Source: Caulobacteraceae bacterium (lineage in GTDB: Bacteria > Pseudomonadota > Alphaproteobacteria > Caulobacterales > Caulobacteraceae). From it: a DNA stretch of 64,000 nucleotides. Shown one piece after another: positions 17,188 to 26,421 of the stretch (positions are counted from its first letter, which is position 1; each line of letters begins with the position of its first letter). A program made the translations under genes and the position numbers. Where the stretch lies: NCBI GenBank assembly GCA_947475875.1, contig CANJME010000006.1, positions 1 to 64,000 on the forward strand. The letters run 5' to 3'. Under the pieces are notes generated by a model. It saw only the letters and a list, made by a program, of their open reading frames with translations. It searched no databases and had not been told where the DNA came from.

Positions 17188-17646
17188 TTAACCGCCTGTC
17201 GGAGCCGGCGCGGGGGCGACGCCGGTCAGGCCGACTGAGGCCTGACCCTGGCTTGTCCAGCCCATGCGCTCGACCTCGAAACTGTCCAGCGGCATGCCAT
17301 CGGGTCCGTCCACCTCGACGGTGACATTATAGAGCGTGACGTAGTAGCGGCCATCGCCGCTGGGAAAGTTGGCCGAAAGTTTCTGCTCGCTGACCGCCCT
17401 GCTGGACCAATGCAGGCTCTTGTCCGGCGGCAGGTCGACATCGCCGTCCGGCGTGACGTCGGGATTGATGTCCCGCACTATGGCCAGGGCGTCACGCCGC
17501 AAGGCGGATTTCTTCAGCATGGCCTCCTGCTTCTGCTGGCCCTGAACAAGTGCGTGCTGCAGCTGAAAGATCGCGGTCAGGCAGATGCCGGCGATCAGGG
17601 TGGCGACCATGGCCTCCAGCAGGGTGAATCCGGCGCGGGATCTCAC
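17188..17646 (-). CDS. gspI: type II secretion minor pseudopilin GspI
   Basis: This 152-residue prepilin has a short basic leader RSRAG, then FTLLEAMVATLIAG with Glu at +5, the class III signal cut by prepilin peptidase. The size and the LLEAM(V)AT start fit GspI, which forms the pseudopilus tip with GspJ and GspK. I start at GTG 17646: it overlaps the prepilin peptidase stop (GTGA) and GGGAG lies 8 nt upstream. An earlier GTG (17661) adds five residues. Its partners gspG/H/J/K are 20 kb away. Confidence 0.8.
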   Translation of the reverse strand: MRSRAGFTLLEAMVATLIAGICLTAIFQLQHALVQGQQKQEAMLKKSALRRDALAIVRDINPDVTPDGDVDLPPDKSLHWSSRAVSEQKLSANFPSGDGRYYVTLYNVTVEVDGPDGMPLDSFEVERMGWTSQGQASVGLTGVAPAPAPTGG

Positions 17647-18302
17647 GACCAGCGCTCCCACATCAGGAACCCCGCGCCGGCCAGCGCCAGCGGCGCGCCG
17701 TAGGGAAAATAGAGGGTCTCGCCTTTGGTCTTGGACCTGGCCTGCAGGACAAGGCCGATGGCCGCGCCGGCCGCTGACGAGACGGTGATGGCCCAGATGC
17801 CGGCTTGTGGGCCCAGCATGGCGCCAAGGGCGGCGGCCAGTTTGACGTCGCCGAACCCCAGGCCCTCGACCGAGGTGACGCGCTTGAAGGCCCAGGCCAC
17901 GACGCCCAGGAAACCGCCGCAGAGCACCGCGCCGATCAGCATCTCCACCCAGCCGCCCGGCGCGCGGGCCACCGGCGCGGCCAGGTTCAGCGCCACCCCA
18001 CCGCCGAGGATGGCCAGACTATAAAGGTCGGGAATGACCAGATAGCGAAGGTCGGCATAGACGATGGCGCACAGCACCATGACCAGGGCCGCGGTCAGAA
18101 ACCGCGCCGCCGGCGCGTGAGCCGGAAAGGCTACGAACAGCAAGGCGCCGGCCGCAAACAGAACGGCCGCCAGCCTGGGTTCTGTCCAGCGGGCCACCGG
18201 CGCCTCACCGGCCTCGGCGAACAGGGCCCTGGGAAAGCGGGCGTGAGTCCATGCCAGCAGGGCCAGGGCTGCAAACGCCGCCGCCTGCATGGGCCAGGTC
18301 AT
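17643..18302 (-). CDS. gspO: short prepilin peptidase (A24 family)
   Basis: This 219-residue membrane protein has about seven helices. The two catalytic Asp are seen in VYADLRYLVIPD and EGLGFGDVKLAAALG, so it can cut class III signals such as those of GspG-K. The N-terminal Cys-rich methyltransferase domain of full-length PilD/GspO is missing, so it may cut without N-methylation. It starts 2 nt after gspF. GspO is assigned by context; a CpaA-like name would also be defensible. Confidence 0.85.
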   Translation of the reverse strand: MTWPMQAAAFAALALLAWTHARFPRALFAEAGEAPVARWTEPRLAAVLFAAGALLFVAFPAHAPAARFLTAALVMVLCAIVYADLRYLVIPDLYSLAILGGGVALNLAAPVARAPGGWVEMLIGAVLCGGFLGVVAWAFKRVTSVEGLGFGDVKLAAALGAMLGPQAGIWAITVSSAAGAAIGLVLQARSKTKGETLYFPYGAPLALAGAGFLMWERWS

Positions 18303-18304
18303 GA

Positions 18305-19525
18305 TCAGGCGATCGACTGGTAGACGCTGAGCAGCGCCATCATGATGCCCATCACCAGGGTTGCGACGATGATGGCGACAAAGATGATCACCGCCGGCTG
18401 GACGAAAGCCGAGAGGGTCTTCAGCCGGTCGCGCAGGAGGGAATCGTAGCCCTCGGCGACATAGGTGAACATGCGGGCGAGCGCGCCGGACTTCGAGCCG
18501 GCGCGGATCAGCGACAGATCCATGGAGGTGAGGCGGGTATGACGCGAAAGCGATTCGGCCACTTCCACGCCGCTTTTGAGGTCGCGCTCGAACTGATCGA
18601 GGTTCTTGTTGAATTCGCCGGGCGGGGCGGCCTGACGGGCCAGGGTCGCAGCCTCCAGCAAACCGACGCCGTTGGACAACGCGAAGGCCAGCACTTTGGC
18701 CCATGAGCCCAGTTCGCGGGCCTTCAAAATGCCGCCGAGGCCCGGCACGCCGCGAGCGACGTTGTAGAGCTGAACGCGCACCGAGGGGTTCATGAGAACC
18801 ATGACAGTGACCACGATGAAGGCGACGAAGCCGGCCCCCAGCGCCAGGATATTGTGGTTCATGAAATCGGCGATGCCGAACACCACCTGCGACAGATAGG
18901 GAATGCGGCTGCGGTCCTTGCCGATCATGTCCGAGAATTTCGGCACGATGAACATGACCATCGAGACCATGACGATAAGCGCCACGATGATCAGAAATGC
19001 CGGATAGATCAGCGAGCCGATGAAGTCGCGCCGCAGCTTGTGCTCATAGGCCATCTGGTCGGCGGCCTCCTGCATCACCTCGGCGACGCGGCCCGTGGAC
19101 TCGCCCACCCGCAACATGGCGTAGAGGTAGAACGGAAAACCCGGCGCATGGACTTCCATGGCGTTGGCCAGCCGGTCGCCGCGCTTCAGCGCCGTGATCA
19201 CCGCCTCGAACTTGGCTTTGCCCTTGGCCACGACAATGCCGGCCGCCACGGTCTGCATGGCTTCCAGGAGGCCGACGCCCGCCTCGACCATCAGGGCCAG
19301 TTGGCGCAGCACGGCGACTTTTTCGGCGAAATTCAGGTCGCGGTTCGAGCCGCCTGCAACGGCCTTCTTTTCCTCGACCACCGTGATCGGGGTCAGGCCC
19401 TCGCCAATCAGGGCCCGGGCGGCGGCGCGGGCGTCGCGGGCGCGCACTACATCCCTGACCTGACGCCCCGTGCGGTCGACCGCGGTGTAGCGGAAGGCGA
19501 TCTCGTCGGGTGCGGCGATGCTCAT
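18305..19525 (-). CDS. gspF: type II secretion inner-membrane platform protein GspF
   Basis: This 406-residue protein has the T2SSF layout: an N-terminal region (FRYTAVDRTGRQVRDVV), two repeats of a helical cytosolic domain (about 70-190 and 272-395) and three membrane helices (about 170-195, 220-245, 378-402). It couples the GspE ATPase to pseudopilus assembly. It ends 2 nt before the prepilin peptidase gene, and starts 4 nt after gspE. Confidence 0.95.
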   Translation of the reverse strand: MSIAAPDEIAFRYTAVDRTGRQVRDVVRARDARAAARALIGEGLTPITVVEEKKAVAGGSNRDLNFAEKVAVLRQLALMVEAGVGLLEAMQTVAAGIVVAKGKAKFEAVITALKRGDRLANAMEVHAPGFPFYLYAMLRVGESTGRVAEVMQEAADQMAYEHKLRRDFIGSLIYPAFLIIVALIVMVSMVMFIVPKFSDMIGKDRSRIPYLSQVVFGIADFMNHNILALGAGFVAFIVVTVMVLMNPSVRVQLYNVARGVPGLGGILKARELGSWAKVLAFALSNGVGLLEAATLARQAAPPGEFNKNLDQFERDLKSGVEVAESLSRHTRLTSMDLSLIRAGSKSGALARMFTYVAEGYDSLLRDRLKTLSAFVQPAVIIFVAIIVATLVMGIMMALLSVYQSIA

Positions 19526-19529
19526 GGAT

Positions 19530-21317
19530 TCAATAGACCGCCTGCAGATCGTCGGCAGAGTGGTCGAGGCCGTCGGTCTCCGGATCGACCGGGCCGATAA
19601 CGCGGAAGATTTCGGACAAGGCCGTCTGGCCGGCGGCGGCTTTCAGGAACCCGTCCTCGAACATGGTCACAGCCCCGGCCTCGCGCCGGGCGATCTCCAG
19701 CAGCTCCGGCTCGCTCGCCCGCCGGCGGATACCGTTGGCGGCGGCGACACCGATCGGCGCGATCTCGTAGATGCCGATCCGCCCCAGGAACCCGCCGCCG
19801 CCGCACTTGGCGCAGCCGACGGGCTCGCGCCAGTTCTGGGCGCCGGCCTTGAGCTTGGCGCGCACGGCCTTCGGGATAGCCCGGCGATAGGTGGCGACCT
19901 GGGCGGTGTCCGAGGGCGCGCTGCAATGCGGGCAGAGCCGGCGAACCAGGCGCTGGCCCACGACGCCGCGCATAACGTCGGCGAGCAGATAGTCCTCGAC
20001 GCCGAGGTCGAGCAGGCGCGAGATGGCGGCAAGGCCGGAATTGGTGTGCACGGTCGAGATGACCATGTGGCCGGTCAGCGCGGCCTGCAGCGCAATCCGC
20101 GCGGTTTCCGGATCGCGGATTTCGCCGACCATGATCACGTCCGGGTCCTGGCGCAGGATCGAACGCAGCCCGGCGGCGAAGGTCAGGCCGATGTCGGCCT
20201 TGACGTGCACCTGGATGACGCCCGGCAGGTCAAACTCCACCGGGTCCTCGACGGTGATGATTTTGCGCACCCCGTCGTTTATTCCCGAGAGCAGGCGATA
20301 GATTGTTGTGGTCTTGCCCGAGCCGGTGGGCCCCGTGACCAGCACGATGCCGTTCGGCTGGTCGACCATGCGGGCGAGTTTGGCCGCGTCTTCGTTTTCC
20401 AGGCCCAGTTCGGAAAGCTCCGGCAGGCGGCTGGTCTTGCCCAAAAGGCGCAGCACCATGGATTCGCCCCAGGCGGCTGGCAGGGCCGAGACGCGAAGGT
20501 CAACCTCCTGGCCGGAAACCCGGATCGCCTGGCGCCCGTCCTGCGGCAGGCGCCGCTCGCCGATGTCCATGCCGGAGAGCAGCTTGATGCGCGAACAGAC
20601 GGCGTCAAAACTCGAGCGCGGGGCGGTGCGCGCCGTGTAGAGAATGCCGTCGATACGCATGCGCACGAAGAACTTGTCCTCGAACGGCTCGACGTGAATG
20701 TCCGAGGCCCGGCGCTGCAGGGCTTCGGCGAAGACGCCGTTGACGAAGTCGATGACGGGGGCTTCCTGGGCGAGTTCCCGCAGCCGGGCGGCGTCGGTCG
20801 CCCCGTTCAGGCCCTCAAGCTCGTCCTCGCGGACGTCTTCCAGCGCCGCGGCGATCAGCGACTTGGCGGCCAGGCGCCATTCCACCGGCCGGTCGGCGAT
20901 CTGGGCCATCAGGCCGCGCAAGGTGGGATCGAGCGGATGAACCGCCGCGCAGATCAGCTGCACATCCTCGTCGGCGACGGCTTCGGCTTCGGTGTCTTCT
21001 TCACCCAGCACCGGCGGCTTGATGGTCTTCCAGGCCACGGCCTGGCGCTCGACCCACCAGGCGTGGGTGGTGCCAGTTTCGGCCAGCAGCGCTTCGACCT
21101 GGGCGGGCGAAGGCATCTCGTCGCGGGCCTGGATGGGGATATCGAGCTGTTCGGAAAGGGCGACCAGCAGATCGCTTTCGGAGAGCGAGCCGAGCCGAAC
21201 GAGGATCATGCCCAGAAGCCCGCCGACCGAGGCCTGGACGCCCAGCGCCGCCTCGAGATCGGCGGGGCGGATCATGGATTTGGCGACCAGCAGTTCGCCG
21301 AGGCGCATCGTGCTCAT
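19530..21317 (-). CDS. gspE: type II secretion ATPase GspE
   Basis: This protein of about 595 residues powers pseudopilus assembly from the cytosolic face. The N-terminal T2SSE domain starts MRLGELLVAKSMI. Walker A is GPTGSGKTTT, the Asp and His boxes and Walker B (DVIMVGEIRDPETA) follow, and two CxxC pairs (CPHC, CAKC) make the Zn site. The frame is open to 21410, but that end is basic and unlike the family. I choose ATG 21317; 21308 and 21329 are possible. It heads gspE-F-O-I and is divergent from the EAL gene. Confidence 0.93.
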   Translation of the reverse strand: MSTMRLGELLVAKSMIRPADLEAALGVQASVGGLLGMILVRLGSLSESDLLVALSEQLDIPIQARDEMPSPAQVEALLAETGTTHAWWVERQAVAWKTIKPPVLGEEDTEAEAVADEDVQLICAAVHPLDPTLRGLMAQIADRPVEWRLAAKSLIAAALEDVREDELEGLNGATDAARLRELAQEAPVIDFVNGVFAEALQRRASDIHVEPFEDKFFVRMRIDGILYTARTAPRSSFDAVCSRIKLLSGMDIGERRLPQDGRQAIRVSGQEVDLRVSALPAAWGESMVLRLLGKTSRLPELSELGLENEDAAKLARMVDQPNGIVLVTGPTGSGKTTTIYRLLSGINDGVRKIITVEDPVEFDLPGVIQVHVKADIGLTFAAGLRSILRQDPDVIMVGEIRDPETARIALQAALTGHMVISTVHTNSGLAAISRLLDLGVEDYLLADVMRGVVGQRLVRRLCPHCSAPSDTAQVATYRRAIPKAVRAKLKAGAQNWREPVGCAKCGGGGFLGRIGIYEIAPIGVAAANGIRRRASEPELLEIARREAGAVTMFEDGFLKAAAGQTALSEIFRVIGPVDPETDGLDHSADDLQAVY

Positions 21318-21450
21318 GGAGAACACCATTACCGGAGGCGCGAGGGCCTTGGAAACACGAGTTTTCTTGCATAATCGCCACCTTGGCGGCGCGATTAAGG
21401 CGATGGACATGTATTACGCCTAAACCGCTTGTCAGGCTTGGGTTTGCGAT

Positions 21451-22269
21451 ATGGCGCCGGTGCAAAGACGCATCAAAATAAATGATCGCCGCGGGGCCGC
21501 GAGCGAGACCGATTTGCTGGCCAGGCTCGCGGGCGCGCCCGAGAGGGGCGAGTTTTCGTTGGTCTATCAGCGTCAGGTGGCGCCGGATGGCGTCACCCTG
21601 GTGGGCGTTGAAACCCTGCTGCGCTGGGATTGCCCGACGAAAGGGGCGATGGCGCCGGAAATGTTCATTCCGCTGGCTGAGCGCCATCACGCCATCGCGC
21701 CGATCACCCGCTGGGTGCTGGATCGGGCCATGGCCGAGACGGCGGAGTTTGAGAACCTCCAGGTCGGCTTCAATGCCTCGGCGGTCGAGTTCACCGATCC
21801 GGCCTTTGTCAGTGAGATCTCCGCCCTGATCGCCGCGCGCCGGTTCGATCCCTCGCGCCTGGAGATCGAGGTCACCGAAACCGCCATTCTGGCCGACGCC
21901 GAGGTGGTTCACCGCAATATGGATGGCCTGCATGCGCTGGGCGTGCGCATCGCCCTGGATGATTTCGGGGCCGGCTATTCCAGCCTCAACCACCTGCGGC
22001 TGTTTCCCTTCGACACCCTGAAGATCGACAAGGCCTTCGTCGATGAATGCAGCCACTCGCCGCAGTCGGCGGCGCTGATCAATGCGGTGGTGGGGCTGGG
22101 CAAGGCGCTGGGCATGAAGGTGGTGGCCGAAGGCGTAGAGATCGAACAGCAACTGACCTTCCTGCGCCTCGCCGGCGTCGATGCCTTGCAAGGCTATCTG
22201 TTCGGCAAGGCGATCCCGGCCGAGCGGCTGAAATACGCGCTGGAACAGCCGGCGCAGCGGTTACGGTGA
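21451..22269 (+). CDS. EAL domain c-di-GMP phosphodiesterase
   Basis: This 272-residue stand-alone EAL domain would cut c-di-GMP to pGpG. The catalytic set is present: E in VGVETLLRW (ETL instead of EAL), N in VGFNAS, E in IEVTETAI, DD in LDDFGAGYSS, K in LKIDKAFV, E in VVAEGVE, and Q in LQGYLFGKAI. So it is probably active. No GGDEF, sensor or membrane part is fused. It is divergent from gspE with a gap of 133 bp, so a link between c-di-GMP and secretion is possible (inference). Its stop codon lies in a palindromic repeat. Confidence 0.9.
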   Translation: MAPVQRRIKINDRRGAASETDLLARLAGAPERGEFSLVYQRQVAPDGVTLVGVETLLRWDCPTKGAMAPEMFIPLAERHHAIAPITRWVLDRAMAETAEFENLQVGFNASAVEFTDPAFVSEISALIAARRFDPSRLEIEVTETAILADAEVVHRNMDGLHALGVRIALDDFGAGYSSLNHLRLFPFDTLKIDKAFVDECSHSPQSAALINAVVGLGKALGMKVVAEGVEIEQQLTFLRLAGVDALQGYLFGKAIPAERLKYALEQPAQRLR

Positions 22270-22342
22270 CAGTTTACAGTGTCCCGGGTGCGGGTCTGAT
22301 CGAACGAACGGCGGCGTACGGGGACACTGTAAACTGTCACCG
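22264..22342. repeat. 22-bp inverted repeat between convergent EAL and glpK genes
   Basis: Perfect 22-bp arms at 22264-22285 and 22321-22342, core GACAGTTTACAGTGTCCC, are separated by 35 bp. The left arm contains the EAL stop TGA (22267-22269). The right arm ends one base before the glpK stop (22343-22345). It could form a strong hairpin in both transcripts but has no T runs. Similar sequences accompany REP-associated transposases in other bacteria (from memory). Confidence 0.85.
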
Positions 22343-23824
22343 TCACACCCAATCCAGCGTCCGCTCCACGGCTTTTTTCCAGCGGGCGAGGCCGGCGTTG
22401 CGAGCTTCCGCGGTCATGGCGGGCGACCAGGTTTTGTCGGCTTGCCAGTTGGCGCGCAACGTCTCGGTGTCGGGCCAGTAGCCGACCGCCAGACCCGCGG
22501 CGTAGGCGGCGCCGAGGCAGGTGGTTTCAGGGACCTTGGGGCGCACGACCGGCGCGTCCAGCACATCGGCCTGGAACTGCATGAGCAGTTCATTGGCGGT
22601 CATGCCGCCGTCGGCTTTCAGGGTGGTCAGGTTGACGCCGCTGTCGGCTTCCATGGCGTCGGCCACCTCGCGCACCTGCCAGGCGACGGCTTCCAGCACC
22701 GCCCGGGCGATATTGGCCTTGGTGACATAGCCGGTGAGGCCGACGATCACGCCGCGCGCGTCGCTGCGCCAGTGCGGGGCGAAGAGGCCCGCGAAGGCCG
22801 GCACGAAGACGCAGCCGCCGGTGTCCTCGACGGTGGCGGCGAGCGCCTCAATGTCGGCGGCGTGGCGGATGAGGCCGAGGTTGTCGCGCACCCACTGAAC
22901 GAGAGACCCGGCCACGGCGATGGCGCCTTCCAGCGCATAGACGGCGGGGGCCTCGCCGATGCGATAGCCGACAGTGGTCAGCAGGCCGCTCTTTGAGGCC
23001 ACCGGCGCTGTTCCCGTGTTGAGCAGCATGAAGGCCCCGGTGCCGTAGGTGCATTTGCCTTCGCCGGGTGAGAAACAGGTCTGGCCAAAGAGCGCGGCCT
23101 GCTGGTCGCCCAGGGCCCCGGCGACGGGCGCGCCGGCCAGCACGCCGCGCGCCTCGCCATAGACTTCCGAGGAAGACCGGATTTCCGGCAAACAGGCGCG
23201 CGGCACGCCGATGGCGGCGAGCAGGTCATCGTCCCAGTCGAGAGAGCTCAGATTCATCAGCAACGTGCGTGAGGCGTTGGTCACGTCGGTGACGTGGCGG
23301 CCGGTCAGGTTCCAGATCAGCCAGGAGTCCATGGTGCCGAAGAGCACCTCGCCGGCCTCGGCGCGGGCGCGAAGGCCTTCGTGTTCGTCGAGCAGCCAGC
23401 GGATCTTGGGGCCGGAAAAATAGGTGGCGAGCGGGAGCCCCGTGGCGGCCCGGAACCGGTCCTGGCCTTCGGCGCCGCCCAGCTCACGCAACAGCTTGTC
23501 GGTGCGGGTGTCCTGCCAGACAATGGCATTGGCGACCGGGATGCCGGTTTTGGCGTCCCACAGTACGGTGGTTTCGCGCTGATTGGTGATGCCGACGGCG
23601 GCGAGGTCGGCCGGCTTGATGCGAGCTTTCGAGAGGGCCCCCAGGGTCACCTGCTGAACATTGGTCCAGATCTCGGCGGCGTCGTGTTCCACCCAGCCGG
23701 GCCTTGGGAAAATCTGCCGGTGCTCTTTCTGGTCCGAGGCGACGATGCGGCCGGCCGCGTCAAAGACGATGCAGCGCGAAGAGGTGGTGCCCTGGTCGAT
23801 GGCGGCGATGAATTGTTTTGGCAT
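22343..23824 (-). CDS. glpK: glycerol kinase GlpK
   Basis: It phosphorylates glycerol to sn-glycerol 3-phosphate with ATP in the cytosol. The 493 residues are usual for the FGGY family. The N-terminus [16 protein letters not shown] binds phosphate; [22 protein letters not shown] and the C-terminal [15 protein letters not shown] are typical of GlpK. ATG 23824 is chosen because GGGGAGG lies 5 nt upstream; a GTG two codons earlier overlaps that site. No glpF or glpD is beside it. Confidence 0.96.
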   Translation of the reverse strand: MPKQFIAAIDQGTTSSRCIVFDAAGRIVASDQKEHRQIFPRPGWVEHDAAEIWTNVQQVTLGALSKARIKPADLAAVGITNQRETTVLWDAKTGIPVANAIVWQDTRTDKLLRELGGAEGQDRFRAATGLPLATYFSGPKIRWLLDEHEGLRARAEAGEVLFGTMDSWLIWNLTGRHVTDVTNASRTLLMNLSSLDWDDDLLAAIGVPRACLPEIRSSSEVYGEARGVLAGAPVAGALGDQQAALFGQTCFSPGEGKCTYGTGAFMLLNTGTAPVASKSGLLTTVGYRIGEAPAVYALEGAIAVAGSLVQWVRDNLGLIRHAADIEALAATVEDTGGCVFVPAFAGLFAPHWRSDARGVIVGLTGYVTKANIARAVLEAVAWQVREVADAMEADSGVNLTTLKADGGMTANELLMQFQADVLDAPVVRPKVPETTCLGAAYAAGLAVGYWPDTETLRANWQADKTWSPAMTAEARNAGLARWKKAVERTLDWV

Positions 23825-23880
23825 GGTCACCTCCCCTCGACGCTTGACGGTGAACTCTATTATGTCCCAACCCCACCGCC

Positions 23881-24013
23881 GTCATCCCCGGACTTGTTCC
23901 GGGGATCCATGGTTCAGACGCAGGATCAGGCGATTGATCGCCGCGCGCGCGGCGATCACACTCAGCAATCGAGGCGCACGACGATGGATCCCCGGAACAA
24001 GTCCGGGGATGAC
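23881..24013. repeat. type 2 palindromic repeat pair between glpK and the RDD gene
   Basis: Perfect 30-bp inverted arms lie at 23881-23910 and 23984-24013, core CCCCGGACTTGTTCCGGGG. Between them is a perfect 22-bp palindrome (23936-23957, GATCGCCGCGC and its complement). A diverged copy of the right half occurs at 37461-37487, with similar bases before it. This is BIME-like intergenic DNA. Confidence 0.85.
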
Positions 24014-24044
24014 GACCTGTTATTGGACGTTGATCGGGTCGCCC

Positions 24045-24944
24045 CTAGCGCAACCCCTCCCGGTCGTGTTTGTCCTTGCGGCGGTGGCCGAAGAGGAGGC
24101 GTTTTTCGAGGCGGTCTCTTAAAGCCGCGTAATAGGCTTTGAGGAAGGTGGCGTCGTCCTCGGCCGCGATGGACGTCCAGCCGATCTTGATGCGGATCCG
24201 CAGGGCCACGTCGCGCAGCACCTGTTTGTCCATCCGGCGCAGCACGGTTTCGAGCACCTGCAGCTCCATCACCCCGTAGGCGTCCAGCTGGGCCTGGGCG
24301 AAGGCGTAGGGCGTGGCCTGGCCGCCGTGGGCCAGGTCCGGCTGCAGGGTCTCGCGCGGCGCCTGCACCACCCAGGTCCCGGCGATCAGGTCGCCGGCCC
24401 GCAGGCGGTCGGCGTTGAACAGCGGGATCAGGGCGAAGATCAGAATCCAGATCAGCAGGGCCAGAGCGACCCAGCCGCTCAACCCCCCCGCCGCCGCCGC
24501 GAACGGGGCGCTGAGCAGGGCGCCGATGGGAAGAAACAGCTCAAGCTCGCGGGTGACGTTGCGGGCGAAGATGGCGTCGGCGGTGAGCCGCCCGCCGTTG
24601 CGCATGGCGACGCGGATCCTGAGGATGCGCTTGCCAAGCGTCGCGGCCCCGGGGGTCATCTCCCAGAAAATGAACCAGGTGTTGCGGGCAATGAAGAAGC
24701 CCAGATTGAGGATGATCAGGCCCACCTCCGGCGGCTTCTCCGACCGGGTCGTGAAGAACACCAGGGCGATCAGCCAGAAGAACGCCCACAGGCCCGCGGC
24801 CAAAATCACCAGATCGATGACGAGGGCGCCAAAGCGGGCGCCCAGCGGCGCGAGATCGGCGCCGAGGTCGACGCCCTCAGGCGTGACCAGAACCCGCCGG
24901 GGGGTCCAGGGTTTTTTGGGGGATGCTTTGACGCCAGTGGTCAT
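24045..24944 (-). CDS. RDD family membrane protein
   Basis: This 299-residue protein has the RDD domain: LGARFGALVIDLVILAAGL with the conserved Arg and Asp in the first helix, then TLGKRILRIRV and ADRLRAGDLIAGTWVV. Three to four membrane helices are seen. The C-terminal 100 residues are soluble and charged. RDD proteins often belong to MoxR/DUF58/SpoIIM clusters, as here; some may transport ions. The frame opens at 25064 inside a repeat, so I use ATG 24944 (MTTGVKAS). Confidence 0.88.
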   Translation of the reverse strand: MTTGVKASPKKPWTPRRVLVTPEGVDLGADLAPLGARFGALVIDLVILAAGLWAFFWLIALVFFTTRSEKPPEVGLIILNLGFFIARNTWFIFWEMTPGAATLGKRILRIRVAMRNGGRLTADAIFARNVTRELELFLPIGALLSAPFAAAAGGLSGWVALALLIWILIFALIPLFNADRLRAGDLIAGTWVVQAPRETLQPDLAHGGQATPYAFAQAQLDAYGVMELQVLETVLRRMDKQVLRDVALRIRIKIGWTSIAAEDDATFLKAYYAALRDRLEKRLLFGHRRKDKHDREGLR

Positions 24945-24967
24945 GACGTTCGCCGCACCTTTGTCGA

Positions 24968-25192
24968 CCTTTCCCCCTCGCGGGGAAAGGTGGCCGCGGA
25001 GCGGCTGGATTGGGGGGCGCTCAGGCCTGTCCGCGTCAGGCCCGTGGAGGTGCAGCGAGGACAACCCTCAGAAGACGCACTGGCCAACCCAGCTCGCCCG
25101 CCGGTGGACCCAAACCGCGCGGGCCGGCGCGCCCCCCAATCCGACCCCTCGGGCCAGCCCGAGGGGCCACCTTTCCCCGCGAGGGGGAAAGG
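24968..25192. repeat. type 4 nested inverted repeat between SpoIIM and RDD genes
   Basis: Perfect 28-bp outer arms at 24968-24995 and 25165-25192 (core CCCCCTCGCGGGG) enclose inner 14-bp arms GGATTGGGGGGCGC (25007-25020) and its complement (25129-25142). The element fills almost the whole gap. A related G/C-rich hairpin unit lies inside gspJ at 40599-40650. Confidence 0.85.
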
Positions 25193-25205
25193 ACCAGGCA
25201 ATGTA

Positions 25206-26204
25206 TTACCTCGAGCGGGCATGACCCCTCCGTGGCAGGTAGAAATAGCAGAGCCAGAAGACGCCGGTGGCGGCGCCGATGGCGTAGCGGGCCCAGTCGT
25301 TCTTGACCAGTTGGCGGCCAAAGCCCTCCAGCAGTCCCGCGAAGGCCAGCATGATCACCACCCCGCCCATGACGATGGCGCCCCGGCGGCCCGCGGCGAC
25401 CATGGCCGCGAGGCGCGATTGCTCGCCCGGGAAGCCGACGGCCCAGCCGATGCGAAGGCCCGCCGCGCCGGCCAGGATGATGGCCGAGATTTCGGTCACC
25501 CCGTGGATGACCAGCCAGCCGCCCAGCTCAAAACCGAGCCCCTTTTGCACATAGACGGCGAAGAGTGCGCCGAGGATGAAACCGTTGCTGGCGATCAGGA
25601 AGGCGGTCGGCACGCACAGGGCGAAACCGAGCGCGAAGGCCAGCAGCGAGACCTGGGCGTTGTTGGTGAACAGGGCCGAGGCGAAATAGGCCAGGGCATC
25701 CTTGGCGTTGCCGTCATAGAGGCCCTTGCGCAGGAATTCCGCCGAGGCTGAGGGATCGCGGCCGCCCGCCATGTCGTGGCTGATCAGCGAGTAGAACCAG
25801 TCCGGGTCGGCCATGACCATGACGTAGGCGATGGCGGCGCCCACGAAGAACAACAGGGTCGAGACGGCGCACTCACGCCAGATGGACCGAACCTCGGCGG
25901 GCAGGTCGTAGCGCAGGAAGGCGGTCACCCGCTCCATGAGGCCGGCGCGCACGCCATAGACGAAATAGTAGGCGCGCGAGCAGAGGCTCTCGAGATATTG
26001 AACCAGCGCCAGATCCAGTGACATGGCCCGCGCGCTGGCCAGCGCCGACATGGTCGAGCGGTAGAGCACCGGCAGGGCGAGGAGTTCATCGTCGGTCAGC
26101 CCGCGCGCCGATTTTTGCTCGATTTTTTTCAGGAGCCGTTCGAGCCGGCGCCAGTCGTCCTCGCGCTCAGAGCGGAACCGTTCACTGCGCAGAGGGGCGG
26201 TCAT
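25206..26204 (-). CDS. SpoIIM-like (stage II sporulation protein M family) membrane protein
   Basis: This 332-residue protein has a charged helical N-terminus (about 1-100, with RSERFRSEREDDWRRLERLL) and about six membrane helices. The SpoIIM/DUF95 pattern shows in FTNNAQVSLLAFALGFA and LEGGWLVIHGVTE-like LGGWLVIHGVTEISAIILAGAAGL. Non-sporulating bacteria carry such proteins in MoxR/DUF58 clusters; the function there is not established. ATG 26204 is chosen because sequence upstream belongs to a repeat. Confidence 0.88.
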   Translation of the reverse strand: MTAPLRSERFRSEREDDWRRLERLLKKIEQKSARGLTDDELLALPVLYRSTMSALASARAMSLDLALVQYLESLCSRAYYFVYGVRAGLMERVTAFLRYDLPAEVRSIWRECAVSTLLFFVGAAIAYVMVMADPDWFYSLISHDMAGGRDPSASAEFLRKGLYDGNAKDALAYFASALFTNNAQVSLLAFALGFALCVPTAFLIASNGFILGALFAVYVQKGLGFELGGWLVIHGVTEISAIILAGAAGLRIGWAVGFPGEQSRLAAMVAAGRRGAIVMGGVVIMLAFAGLLEGFGRQLVKNDWARYAIGAATGVFWLCYFYLPRRGHARSR

Positions 26205-26245
26205 GGGATGGGGCTTCCGTAATTCCAACGGCCGGCGCCAACCCG

Positions 26246-26393
26246 CGCCTTTGGCGCGGCTAAAATAAATACGCCAAGGACGCAAAGGTCACGCAATGGA
26301 CGCCAAGAGATAGCGCGCGCACCGGCCCCTTGGCGATCTTCGCGTCTCCTTGGCGTTCTTGGCGTACTTATTTCAAAGCGCGCCAAAGGCGCG
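26246..26393. repeat. iteron palindrome 3a (AAGG family) between DUF58 and SpoIIM genes
   Basis: Imperfect inverted arms of about 63 bp (26246-26308 and 26329-26393) start with the GCGCCTTTGGCGC hairpin, then AAATAAATAC, then iterated units like ACGCCAAGG. The mirror units (CCTTGGCGT) lie on the other side. It closely resembles 35101-35254 and shares its outer part with 37279-37415. Confidence 0.85.
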
Positions 26394-26421
26394 CAGGCAG
26401 TCCCGCGCTCTGAGCCGTACC

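Noticed and set aside
19518-21374. 618-codon plus-strand open frame across gspE
   Set aside because: It is antisense to an unmistakable GspE ATPase; composition is typical of a shadow frame.
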